A stretch of DNA of 27,500 nt from Prorocentrum cordatum (GCA_963575745.1 CAUYUJ010002058.1:260802-288301); one strand, 5' to 3'; counted from the first letter of the stretch, positions 1 through 7,931 are shown. The notes: a model not told the origin generated them from the letters alone. A program made the numbers and translations.

Positions 1-386
1 CAGATCATCATTCGGCGGCGAGCCCGGCGGGAAGTGAGAAGGTGCGGGCCTTCTCAGAAGGCTCAGAAGTCCACCCGCTCTCCGAGAAGTGTTCTGAGCC
101 TTCCACGAAGACACAGAGCACTTCTCAGAAGGCCGGAGGGCTTCTGTCAAGGGAGGAAAAACACCCGGACCAGACAATTAGCGTTTATTAAACGGCCTTG
201 GACGTTTACTAAACAGCCTTGCTCTGTGTGATTCCTTCTCAGGGCGTGTTTACTAAACGACTTCGCGTGTCGGGGTGTTTTTTTTGGGGGTGGATTGTTC
301 GACCTCTATTCTGAGAAGCCCCGCCGCCTTCTGAGGAGGCCTTTTCCTTCTCACTTCCCCCCCCTCTCGCTCGCCGCCGAATCATG
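1..386. mobile_element. Family 2 inverted-repeat element, copy 1
   Basis: The left end (about 5-42) contains TTCGGCGGCGAGCCCGG followed by GGGAAGTGAGAAGG. The reverse complement of about 346-386 gives the same order (GGCGGCGAGCG, then a G run, then GGAAGTGAGAAGG), so the segment has terminal inverted repeats of about 40 bp. The interior is rich in CTTCTCAGAAGG-type palindromes. Related elements lie at 12962-13170, 21195-21298 and about 25029-25405. No protein is encoded, so a non-autonomous foldback or MITE is the likely class. The left boundary may lie outside the window. Confidence 0.6.
183..258. repeat. Three GTTTAYTAAAC palindromes
   Basis: The perfect 11-bp palindrome GTTTAYTAAAC occurs at 183-193, 204-214 and 248-258, inside the family 2 element. 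It is A/T-rich in GC-rich surroundings. The first two starts are 21 bp apart, close to two helical turns. It resembles a cluster of protein-binding sites, but no function can be assigned. Confidence 0.5.
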
Positions 387-552
387 GGTGCCCGATGTGT
401 GGCGGGCGGCAGTGACGCTGAGAGGACGTCACCGAGGAAAGGGCGTGTCCGCGCAAGTGGCCCGGAGGCGGCGCAGAGTCGGGCACGGGCCCCGGGAGGA
501 GAGGTGGCAGGGGCAGCAGGTGCGAGGCCCCCCGGCAAGTCTTGGGCAGCGC

Positions 553-714
553 TCAAGTCGGGCCAGTCCCTCTGCAGGAAGAATGCTCAGAAGCAGGCCA
601 AAGACAGTCTGGGGAGGATTTTTGTTGCATTTTGTTGCATATGGTTTGGATAGTTGTTGAATCTGTTCAGCTTTTCGCCCAACATCCGCCTGCAGGGGGA
701 CATGCCCGACCTAA
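553..714 (+). mobile_element. Family 1 MITE, copy A
   Basis: The 5' end reads TCAAGTCGGGCCAGTCCC then TCTGCAGGA; the 3' end reads CCGCCTGCAGGGGGACATG then CCCGACCTAA. The middle carries the family core CAGTCTGGGG. Each end contains a small palindrome centred on CTGCAG. The element is about 162 bp and non-coding. It is abutted on both sides by a direct repeat: 490-552 on the left and 715-776 on the right, starting CCCCGGGAGGAG and ending CGC, with a few substitutions and one indel. No separate 8-bp target duplication is visible. Confidence 0.75.
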
Positions 715-784
715 CCCCGGGAGGAGAAGCGGCAGGGGCGGCAGGTGCCAGGCCTCCGGCGAGTCTTGAGCAACGCCTGGGAGG

Positions 785-1150
785 GGTACGGTCGTACGAG
801 GTCGGTTCGGGGAGGGCAGTCGCCCTAATGCTCTCTGTGCTTGTTGGATGCTCTTGTGCATGGCGGGGGAGGGTACCCTTATGTCGGGCGTGTCCCCCTA
901 CAGGGGGATTTTCGACGAAGAAGAAGAAATGCCCCCAAAATACCCCAAGAAGGTCAAAAAATACTAAAAAAAATAGTCCCCAGACTATTTTTGGATTATT
1001 TTTTGATTATTTTTTGTGTATTTTCTATGTTTGTCGAAAATCCCCCTGTGGGGGGACAGGCCCGACTTAAGGGTACCCTCGAATGTTATGCAGTTTGGCC
1101 GGCGGAGGGTCTCATGTTCTTGAAGGATGCTCTTCTATTTTTGGTCTGGC
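785..1150. repeat. Dispersed repeat hosting MITE B (filled site)
   Basis: The flanks of MITE B (GTTGGATGCTCTTGTGC on the left; GCCGGCGGAGGGTCTCATGT then GAAGGATG on the right) match 19245-19390, where the same sequence runs without a MITE. This locus is the occupied paralogue and 19245-19390 the empty one. The repeat has no recognised coding content. Confidence 0.6.
879..1070 (-). mobile_element. Family 1 MITE, copy B, with 8-bp target duplication
   Basis: The ends are TTATGTCGGGCGTGTCCCC and CCCGACTTAA, with ACAGGGGGATTTTCGACGAA next to the 5' end. Comparison with copy C shows that copy B lies in the opposite orientation to the other eight: its AGTCCCCAGACT core is the reverse complement of the usual AGTCTGGGGACT. 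GGGTACCC stands on both sides (871-878 and 1071-1078). The word is palindromic, so it could be read as part of the inverted repeat, but the empty paralogue near 19285 carries a single related GGCACC, which favours an 8-bp target duplication of hAT-like length. No transposase is encoded. Confidence 0.8.
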
Positions 1151-1164
1151 TGTAGGCCCAGGAG

Positions 1165-1310
1165 GGGGATGTATCGACCCCGAAGCGCCCATTGGTCGCC
1201 GATAGGTGCCCGATGGCCTACCCCGTCCAGGAGCGTGTGGATTCGCTATCGTGGGCCTATCGCCGACCTATCGACGATGTATTGCCGATTCTGGGTCGGT
1301 GCTTTTCCCC
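1165..1310. repeat. Family 4 ATCGCCGAT hairpin, copy 1
   Basis: GCCCATTGGTCGCCGATAGG is followed about 70 bp later by CTATCG, GGGCCTATCGCCGACCTAT and CGACGATGTATTGCCGATTC. The two halves are partly inverted relative to each other. The same order of blocks (CGACCCC, CGCCCATTG, CAGGA, GATTC, CTATCG, GGCCTATCGCCGA) recurs at 16960-17105 and 23922-24035. No protein is evident. Confidence 0.6.
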
Positions 1311-1319
1311 GCCTGAGCT

Positions 1320-2020
1320 GGTGCCCCCCAACGTTGTCCTTCAGTGCTGCGCTGGAATTGCCAACTATCCCTCGTAACGAGTGGGCCCATGTTATGGAAT
1401 AGGGGAGCTTGCGCAGGTTGTGCAAGGGGTGTTGTGCATTTGTTGCTCGATGCTTGTTTCTATTACATAGGGGCGGTATAACCGGGGAAACCTCCGACTC
1501 GAGTTCGCCGGAAGTTGGGTCTTTCGACGCTTTATGACGAGCCCGACCTGGATTTTAACGGGCCAGTGTCCGTGGGATGCTTGCAGCGGGAGGTTGAGTC
1601 AAATTTCAGATGGGGTCTCGTCATTTCTTGACGGCCTCGTTAGGCTAACCCGAGTCCCCCGAACCTGAGTCCAACGTCTCCCCGATATCACGTGGCATCG
1701 CTTGGGCATGTACAGCTTACCTCGGCGAGGACCCTCAAGGAGTATTTTGGATATCATCTGGCGAAAATCAAAACGGAACACAACACTGACAAAATGGACG
1801 AGTAATGGACATCTGAGCGACGGCAAGATACAGTCAACCCGCATAGTGAGGATGCGCAATTTTTCAAGGTTGCCCTTGCATCATTGCCCCTTCGACCCAT
1901 CTTTGGCCGCTGTCGCTGGCCGAGCCCCGCTCACAAAGTGTCGACATGGCCTTCCAAGGCCCTTGCTTGCTCATCGTGCGCCCTTCTTGTACACGCGGTG
2001 ACTGTAAGCGCCAGTTCTGG
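1320..2020. other. Low-copy stretch, no recognised gene
   Basis: This stretch is less GC-biased than its surroundings and free of simple repeats. The only link to the rest of the window is 1828-1870 (ACAGTCAACCCGCATAGTGA onward), which matches 19021-19065. An 86-residue minus-strand frame (1599-1859) begins in that shared piece, and its peptide ILTxR(V/I)DC is shared with the minus frame at 18584-19075. I recognise no domain. Confidence 0.4.
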
Positions 2021-2023
2021 GAT

Positions 2024-2157
2024 CCTCCTCCTCCTCCTCCTCCTCCTCATCCTCCTCCTCCTCCTCCATCTCCTCCTCCTCCTCCTCCTCCTCCTCCTCC
2101 TCCTCCTCCTCCTCCTCCTCCTCCTCCTCCTCCACGTCCTCCTCCTCCTCCCCCTCG
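2024..2157. repeat. (CTC)n microsatellite tract
   Basis: An almost pure polypyrimidine (CTC)n run with a few A and G interruptions. Both strands stay open in several frames (poly-Pro, Leu, Ser; poly-Glu on the minus strand), which explains the long spurious frames here. Confidence 0.95.
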
Positions 2158-2400
2158 TGGTCCTTCAGTACGACGGGAGCAGCGCAACGCTCGCTCCAGC
2201 ACAGCTGCGGCACGTTCGCGGCGCGCAGGCCGCCCGCTTCTCGCAGCACCCGCGGCCCCGTGCCGGCCGTGGCCACGCCGCCGCCGGGCCCTCGCGCGCC
2301 CCGCCCTGCCGAGGAGCCCGTGACGCCCGAGCGCCGGCGTTGGGCGGACGACCTGGACGAGGAGGAGGATTCGGGTCCAGAAAAATGTGCACCATCAGAA
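2158..2400. other. GC-rich island with coding-like frames on both strands
   Basis: This very GC-rich island lies between a (CTC)n and a (GAG)n tract. On the minus strand about 2150-2250 reads like ordinary protein ending in an acidic run (LCWSERCAAPVVLKDHEG, then poly-Glu into the CTC tract). On the plus strand about 2310-2420 does too (PERRRWADDLDEEEDSG, then poly-Glu into the GAG tract). Neither has a start, a full domain or a recognisable family. Two unrelated captured gene pieces with glutamate repeats are one reading; chance in GC-rich DNA is the other. Confidence 0.25.
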
Positions 2401-2426
2401 GAAGAGGAGGAGGAGGAGGAGGAGAA
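2401..2426. repeat. Short (GAG)n tract
   Basis: GAAGAAGAGGAGGAGG continuing to GAGAAGG. It is a purine run on the plus strand, inverted in sense relative to the CTC tract at 2024-2157. Confidence 0.9.
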
Positions 2427-2517
2427 GGTACCCATACCTCCCCTCCCCCCTCAGGGTGAGGATTGCAGAGTCGCAGTGGAGGGCGGGGGGGCGTGTCGGC
2501 GTCACCCCAACATACTG

Positions 2518-3222
2518 ATATTGTGTGCTTGTGGTGTGTGTGTGTTGTGTGTCTGTGTGTGGTGTGTGTTGTGTGTGGTGTGTGGTGTGTGTGTGGTGTG
2601 TGTGGTGTGTGTGTGGTGTGTGTGTGTGGTGTGTGTGTGTGTTGTGTGTCTGTCATGTGTGTGTCTGTCATGTGTGTCTGTTGTGTGTGTCTGTTGTGTG
2701 TGTGTATGTCTGTTGTGAGTGTGTGTGTGTGTGTCTGTTGTGTGTTGTGTGTTGTGTGTGTGTGTGTGTCTGTTGTGAGTGTGTTGTGTGTGCTGTGTGT
2801 TGTGTGTGTTGTGTGTGGTGTGTGTTGTGTGTGTTGTGTGGTGTGTGTGTGTGTTGTCTGTGTTGTCTGTATGTTGGTGTGTGTTGGTGTGTGTTGGTGT
2901 GTGTTGGTGTGTGAGTGTGTTGGTGTGTGTGTGTTGTGTGTTGTGTTGTGTGTTGTGTGTTGTGTGTGGTGTGTGTGTGTGTTGTGTGAGTGTGTGTGTG
3001 AGTGTGTGTGTCTGAGTGTGAGTGTGGGTATGCATGCGTGAGTGCGTGAGTGTGTGAGTGTGTGAATGTGTGTGTGAGTGTGTGAGTGTGTGAGTGTGTG
3101 AGTGTGTGAGGATTGTGAGTGTGTGAGTTTGTGAGTGTGTGAGTATTTGTGTGTGTTGTGTGTGAGTGTGTGAGTGCGTGAGTGCGTGTGTGCATGTGTC
3201 TATGTGTCTGTGTGTGTGAGTC
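2518..3222. repeat. 700-bp G/T-rich tract ((GTGTGTTG)n and variants)
   Basis: The plus strand is almost only G and T for about 700 bp. It is made of TGTG, GTGTTGTGTG, GTGTTGGTGT and GAGTGTGT variants that change in blocks: GTGTGGTGTG first, then GTGTTG, then GTGTTGGT (about 2875-2930), then GTGAGTGTGT after 3035. Purine-pyrimidine alternation makes it a Z-DNA candidate. Cys/Val and Thr/His frames across it are artefacts. Confidence 0.95.
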
Positions 3223-3650
3223 GCATCCCCCGGGGCGACGCGCGCACCGAGAAATCTTATAGTGCATGTGTCGCGGCGCACGCTTGCTGGCCGCACCGCT
3301 TGGGAACTGTCATGCTACAAGACTCGTGCTCTACACGTTCGGGTCGGACGCACGCCTCCGAGGATGATACACAGCACTGCTACCCTCGTCAAAATTGACA
3401 TCAAAAACGGCGAACACGCCCCTGCGATGCCGGCGCGCCCTACGGTGTCGATACGTCGCCCTTCCAATGTTGGGGCCGGGGCAAAGTTGGTCTGATCGGG
3501 AATGACTCGGAAGTTCGATGGCGACCGACATGTAAGTCCTTCGCAGTCATCGCTACTCTGCCCAACATCTCACCACAAACAATTCAGCAACGTAAGACAT
3601 TTTTGAGGTTACTTTTGACGAGGGTTGTAGTATGCCCTTGTGCGTCCCAC
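3223..3650. other. Intergenic stretch with no assignable feature
   Basis: Mixed composition. I see no repeat shared within the window, no convincing protein and no palindrome of note. Confidence 0.4.
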
Positions 3651-3654
3651 CGTG

Positions 3655-3785
3655 TGCGCCCTGGAACGTCTGGAACGCTCTCAGAGCGTTCTGGAACGCT
3701 CTGAGAAGGACGCGGCGCCCGAGACATCTTCCAGAGCCGCCGGATCTCAGAGATACTCGATTCATCCCCACCCGAATTTCGTCTT
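3655..3785 (+). repeat. Dispersed repeat shared with 19524-19645
   Basis: GGAACGCTCT, CAGAGCGTTC, GGAACGCTCTGAGA, GGCGCCCGAGA, TCCAGAGCCGCCG, ATCTCAGAGAT and CCCGAAT follow in the same order and spacing at 19524-19645. The AACGCTCTCAGAGCGTT segment is palindromic. It is a diverged dispersed repeat with no coding evidence. Confidence 0.7.
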
Positions 3786-3889
3786 GGCTTCGTGTGTGCG
3801 CCCCACTCTTGCATGCGGGGGACAATTAGCAACTCCGCAGCCCAGATTTGTTCGACGCGCGAGCGGATCGCCCTTGCCGCGCCGCGACG

Positions 3890-4045
3890 GAAAAAAAAGC
3901 GTGTGCGCCCCAGCCCCCCGAGGACGATTGGGAGTGGCAGTGCCCGTCGGGCTTCCGCCTGGAGCCGTTCACCTGCTCCGGGCAGCTCCCCCCCCCGCGC
4001 CCACGCGCTTTGCCGCACCACTGGGGAGGGGACGAGGAAGAGGAG
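3890..4045 (+). other. Coding-like GC island ending in an acidic run
   Basis: One plus frame reads with normal composition (PPEDDWEWQCPSGFRLEPF, then TCSGQLPP), then enters GDEEEE where a GAG-rich stretch begins. The codons are G/C-ending. There is no start codon of its own and no family I recognise. It may be a captured exon fragment or chance. Confidence 0.2.
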
Positions 4046-4136
4046 GGGGTGAGGCTGAGGGGAGGGGGGAGAGGGAGGGAGGAGGATCAGATACTGCAGG
4101 TTCGCGCCGTGTCGACTGGCGGCGACCCCGCCGAGG

Positions 4137-4230
4137 GCGTTCAACGTTGAACGCCGCCAGCGACCCAGAAACGGTCGATATTGAACGACCTGACGTTTCG
4201 GAAGCGGCCGATCGTTCAAGATTGAACGAT
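4137..4230. repeat. Cluster of TTCAAnnTTGAA palindromes
   Basis: A perfect 18-bp palindrome GCGTTCAACGTTGAACGC (4137-4154), a half-conserved version around 4173-4190 (ATATTGAACGACC) and ATCGTTCAAGATTGAACGAT (4211-4230) have centres spaced roughly 36-39 bp apart. The spacing and shared core suggest repeated binding sites or remnants of a foldback element. Confidence 0.6.
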
Positions 4231-4390
4231 TCCCGTGGTGTCAGGAACCGGCCGAAGTCGGCACGACACGAACCTGTCGTACCGCTATCTTTCGCGGTTT
4301 TCCCTTTTTTGTTCGGCCACTTGGGAGGCCCTCGTCGCCACCGCCGGATTTGCCCCGAAATTCTGGTCTGAACGCACCCCGGGAGAGGTC

Positions 4391-4430
4391 TGGGGAGTAG
4401 CGGTATCGATACCGTGTGGTCTCCCCAGGG
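4391..4430. repeat. Cruciform-capable hairpin
   Basis: The 14-bp perfect palindrome CGGTATCGATACCG (4401-4414) is bracketed by TGGGGAG on the left and CTCCCCA on the right, extending the stem to roughly 17 bp per arm with a few mismatches. Confidence 0.6.
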
Positions 4431-4532
4431 GGGGAGGAGTGGAGGAGGGGAGGAGGGGAGGAGGGGCGGAGGACGAGAAGGAGGAGGATGAGGAGGAGGA
4501 AAACGAGGAGGCGGAGGAGGAGGAGGAGGACT
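4431..4532. repeat. (GAG)n-rich purine tract
   Basis: Imperfect GGAGGAGG and GAGGAGGA repeats with interruptions. It gives poly-Glu and Glu/Asp frames on the plus strand that are not evidence of a gene. Confidence 0.9.
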
Positions 4533-4784
4533 GCCAAATGCTCTATAGGCTTCCAGGGCGCCTAAGCCCATCTGTAAGGATGTCACGACCCTCAGAGTTC
4601 AGTGATCCACGACCGTTCGGAAGTCTCATCCTTAAAGTCCTGAGTGTGTGTGGTGCGATAGGTACTCGCATGGGAAAAGGCCGGGGTCGTATGCGAACGC
4701 GCCCCTCACAATGCGGAACGTGCGTGCTCCACGCTCTGGTTAATGAACCCTCTGGTGTGGTCAGCACGTCGTAGGCTCAACCCC

Positions 4785-5265
4785 ATGATCGTGCAAGGCA
4801 CCCGCGAGCTCGAGGAGACAGTTTTTGGGGGCGATAGGTCGGTCCAGGAGTGAACCCGTCCAGACCGTCACGCCCGACCGTCTGCCCAAGAACTCGGGGA
4901 AGCACCCGAAGGCTCCAGTCGGGTGTAGGACCTCGTGCAAAACACCCGCGAGCTTGAGGATACAGTTTTGAGGGGACAACAGGTCGGTCCAGGAGTGAGC
5001 CCGTCCAGACCGTTACGCCCGACCATCAACCCAAGACAGGGTAATAGGTTGGTCCACGGGTGAGCCCGTCCAGACCGTTACGCCAAACCGTCTGCCCAAG
5101 AGCTCGGGCACGCCCAAGGCTCAAGACGGATTTACCTCTTCCACAAACCTACGAGATTGAGGAGACGGGTTTCGGGGGCAATATGTCGGTCCAGGGGTGC
5201 GCCCGTCCAAATCGTTACGCCCGACCGTCTCCCAAGAACTCTGGGAGTCCCTGTCCAGGACAAAC
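4785..5265. repeat. Degenerate tandem repeat, about four units
   Basis: Blocks recur in order: CACCCGCGAGCT, GAGGA(G/T)ACAGTTTT, TAGGTCGGTCCAGGAGTGA, CCCGTCCAGACCGT, ACGCCCGACC, then CCAAGA(A/G)CTCGGG. Full or partial units start near 4798, 4940, 5040 and 5145. The units have lost pieces independently, so the period varies between about 105 and 150 bp. No coding function is seen. Confidence 0.75.
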
Positions 5266-5659
5266 CCCCAGCCACCCCGCAGCCCGCCGCACAGTACGGC
5301 AAGCGAATCGCACAGCCCCCACGGTCCACAGCGTTCTCCGACGAAACCGTTCTTGTCGTGATAGCAAATCGCCCTTCACCTTGAGCAATAATCGTGTATC
5401 TGATGTCCTGCTGAACGCTGATCGCGCACAGCCGCATCACGACTGTCAGGCCAGACTACACAGGAGGCGGGGCACGATTTGTTACACACCCTTGTCCGGC
5501 GGACGACTTCGTGCCCGCACGCGTTTCGCAAATGTACGTGTGGATGCGGTGTCCAAAGCCCCCTCCTCCCACTTCCTCTCATCCCGCCCCTTCCAGAGAG
5601 AGAGAGAGAAAGAGACAAACAAAAATAACAACAACACACAAAAACAAAGAACACATTAG

Positions 5660-5775
5660 CCTGGTGAAGGACCCAACCACGTGCAGTTGTGAGTACCGCA
5701 CTTGTAAATATCTTCTTCGGTGGCGCTCCCTATGGGGCCATGAACCGTATGAGGGGTGCGCCGAGTTGCGTGGCG
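5660..5775 (+). repeat. Edge fragment of the 89-bp satellite-associated repeat
   Basis: CTGGTGAAGGACCC, TTGTAAATATC, TTCTTCGGTGG and GGGGCCATGAACCGTATGAG match the reverse complement of about 11440-11550 (CTGGCGAGGGACCC, TTGTAAGTATCGCCTTCGGTGG). Both therefore end in the same non-satellite edge sequence before the satellite unit starts, which suggests that the satellite travels with a defined border. Confidence 0.6.
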
Positions 5776-5814
5776 GGGTACACAACACGTGCGAAGACGA
5801 TAGGTCGAATTACG

Positions 5815-5945
5815 AAAGACTGAGCGAATGTGAGTCTGAGCGCGAGTGAGTCTGAGTGTGAATGAGTCTGCGCGCGATTGAGTATATTCGCATGGATGCG
5901 AGCATGGCCGCGCCGGGTGTGTATATATATATAGATGAATGTGAA
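5815..5945. repeat. Mixed microsatellites: GAGTCTG repeats and (TA)n
   Basis: Degenerate GAGTCTGAGYGYGAGT repeats (about 5830-5880) are followed by GTGTATATATATATAG at about 5919-5935. A GA/AAC-rich stretch also lies at 5596-5650. No gene is visible. Confidence 0.75.
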
Positions 5946-6149
5946 TGGTTCACGTACGCCTGACCCTGAGTACTCGTGACACTGAGCGTGGCCGCCGCAG
6001 GAAACTCCCCCTGGAACCCCGACAGCAGCGCCCGCACGCCGCGACGCCCATGTCGGCGCGCTCCTCACGAGGATCGCGCCCGCTTCCTTCCCGTTATTTT
6101 TCTCCCTCTTTGCCCGTGCGCGCCCATGTCCAAGGCTGCGGGCGCGGCG

Positions 6150-6390
6150 CCGCACGGAGTCCCCGCGACGCGCGTCGGTCGCCCCGGAAGGGTCCCGGCG
6201 ACGCGCGCGGGTCGTCCGCTGCGTGGAGCAGAGAGAGCTAGCTGGCTGGCTGATAGCGGGCAAGGCTGCGGCCGCTGGGCAGAGCGACGACGGGGGCGAG
6301 CGAGGTTCTGGGCAGAGCGCAGCGCGGCATTCCCGCGACGCGCGCTGGTCGCCCCGAGGGCCCCAGCGACGCGCGCGGGTCGCCCGCGGC
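6150..6390. repeat. GC-rich direct duplication
   Basis: About 6160-6215 (CGCGACGCGCGTCGGTCGCC, then GGCGACGCGCGCGGGTCG) recurs at about 6330-6385 (CGCGACGCGCGCTGGTCGCC, then AGCGACGCGCGCGGGTCG). The two copies are separated by about 115 bp of GC-rich, CTGGCTGG-containing DNA. Frames on both strands are compositional artefacts. Confidence 0.6.
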
Positions 6391-6450
6391 GCGAAGCCAA
6401 ACAGTCAGACCGCCGAGAGACGGCGGGGCTGGGGCGGGCTGCTCCTCAGG

Positions 6451-6740
6451 TCAAGCCTCGCGTATAAACTCGGTGAAGCTCAGCTCCCTGGCGAGGGCCG
6501 CCGCCTCCCTCCTGCACCGCTTCGCGCGCGTGGCAAATTGCTCCAGCTGCTTCCGCAAGCCCTCCGGCGGCCCCGCCGGAAAGAGCTCGATGCGCGGCGC
6601 CCGCGTGAACAGGAGGTTCTCGTGGCGCGTGGCGCGCGAGAGCAGCGCGTAGAGCTCTAGCCACCCCAGTCGTCGTCCTTCTTGCCGTTCCCCACCTCGT
6701 GGCGGCCGCAGTCCAGGATCACGCCTGGGCGAGGTCGGCC
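6451..6740 (-). pseudogene. Broken gene fragment, possible superfamily 1 helicase C-terminus
   Basis: On the minus strand the frame that stops at 6451-6453 reads ELYALLSRATRHENLLF, then TRAPRIELFPAGPPEGL, then a basic, probably helical tail ending FIREA. The segment just upstream, in another frame, reads GVILDCGRHEVGNGKKDDDW. Two extra bases (TA at 6658-6659) separate the frames; without them the two pieces would join. ALLSRATR after a VILD strand resembles motif VI and its preceding region in SF1 (Pif1/RecD-like) helicases, so a helicase C-terminus of about 95 residues is my best guess. The ATP-binding half is absent because the 89-bp satellite begins at 6763. It appears dead: truncated and frame-broken. 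The family assignment is an inference from a short motif. Confidence 0.45.
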
Positions 6741-6762
6741 GAAGGAGCAACGCGCCAGACAG

Positions 6763-7674
6763 CCAAAATGGGGCGGCGGCGCCATGCGAACTGCGCCACT
6801 GGGACCTTAGGCGGAGCTCCGCATGGGGCCGCGAAGCGTGTGAGGTGTGTGTGTGTGTGTGTGTGTGTGCCAAAATGGGGCGGCAGCGCCATGCGAACTG
6901 CACCATTGCGACCTTAGGAGGAGCTCCGTCCGGGGCCACGATTTTGACGGGTGTACCAAAATGGGGCGGCGGCGCCTTGCGAATTGCGCCACTGCGACCT
7001 TAAGTGGAGCTCCCTGTAGGGCCACGAAACGTGTGAGGGGTGTGCCAAAATGGAGCGGCGGCGCCATGCGAAATGCGCCACTGCGACCTCAGGTGGAGCT
7101 ACCTATGGGGCCACGAAGCGTGTGAGGATTGTGCCAGAATGGGGCGGCGGCGCCATGCGAACTGCGCCACTGCGACCTTAGGTGGAGCTCCTTATTGGGG
7201 CCACGAAACGTTTGAGGGGTGTGTCAAAATGGGGCGGCGGCGCCATGCGAATTGCGCCGATGGGATGTTAGGTGGAGCTCCCTGTAGGGCCACGAAACGT
7301 TTGAGGGGTGTGCCAAACTGGGGCGGCGGCGCCGTGCGAACTGCGCCACTGCGACCTTAGGTGAAGCTCCCTGTGGGGGCCACGAAACGTGCGAAGGATG
7401 TCCCAAAATGGGCCGGCGGCGCCATGCGAACTGCGCCATTGCGACTTTCGGTGGGGCTTCCTTGGGGCCACGAAACGTGTGAGGGATGTCCCAAAATGAG
7501 CCGGCGGTGCCATCCGAACTGCGCCACTGCGACCTTAGGTGGAGCTCCCTGTGGGGCCACGAAACGTGTGAGGGGTGTGCTAAAATGGGCCGGCGGCGCC
7601 ATGCGAACTGCGCCACTGCGACCTTAGGTGGAGCTCCTTATTGGGGCCACGAAGCGTGTGAGGGGTGTGCCAAA
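6763..7674 (+). repeat. 89-bp satellite array, ten units
   Basis: Each unit reads CCAAAATGGGGCGGCGGCGC, CATGCGAACTGCGCCACTGC, GACCTTAGGTGGAGCTCC, then GGGGCCACGAAACGTGTGAG and GGGTGTG. The GAGCTCC block occurs near 6813, 6921, 7007, 7096, 7185, 7275, 7363, 7453, 7541 and 7631, giving a period of 86-90 bp except for one 108-bp unit that carries a (TG)n expansion. The period is not a multiple of three and the frames change from unit to unit, so the proteins read from it are spurious. Diverged units in the opposite orientation occur at four other places in the window. Confidence 0.95.
6845..6869. repeat. (TG)n expansion inside one satellite unit
   Basis: The GAGGGGTGTGCC block of the satellite has expanded in this unit into about twelve TG dinucleotides. 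It accounts for the only long unit in the array. Confidence 0.9.
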
Positions 7675-7689
7675 ACAAAGACATTCGGA

Positions 7690-7830
7690 ACGCAAAGGCA
7701 AGGAGGGGGAGGAGGGAAGAGTAGGAGTGGGAGGAGGAGGAGAAGGAGGAGGAGGAGGAGGAGGAGGAGGAGGAAGAAGAGGAGGAGGAAGAGGAAAAGG
7801 AGGAGGAGGAGGAGGATGAGGAAGAAGGAG
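7690..7830. repeat. (GGA)n purine tract at the satellite edge
   Basis: GGAGGAGG and GAAGAGGAGG repeats begin about 15 bp after the last satellite unit. Confidence 0.95.
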
Positions 7831-7837
7831 AACGCGG

Positions 7838-7900
7838 GGTACCGTCTTTTCAAAACGAGGACCCAACACCATAGGATGGTTGGGAAAAACAAAGAGAGAA

Positions 7901-7931
<31 letters not shown>

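Noticed and set aside
2502-3296. 264-residue Thr/His-rich minus frame and Cys/Val-rich plus frames.
   Set aside because: Pure translation of the G/T tract.
5060-5659. 199-residue plus frame.
   Set aside because: It runs through the degenerate tandem repeat and an A/C-rich microsatellite with no motif.
6740-6775. CCATTTTGGCT directly upstream of the minus-strand helicase-like fragment, as in an SL-tagged retrogene.
   Set aside because: The 11-mer is mostly the satellite unit itself and lacks the CAAG end.
6763-7674. CCATTTTGGCACA in the reverse complement of the satellite resembles the spliced-leader core CCATTTTGGCTCA, suggesting an SL gene array.
   Set aside because: Similarity stops after about 12 bases, there is no AAG-GT exon border, and the upstream bases do not match. 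Probably coincidence amplified by the repeat.
6763-7674. Regularly spaced repeats considered as a CRISPR array.
   Set aside because: Units are contiguous with no unique spacers, and the genome is eukaryotic.
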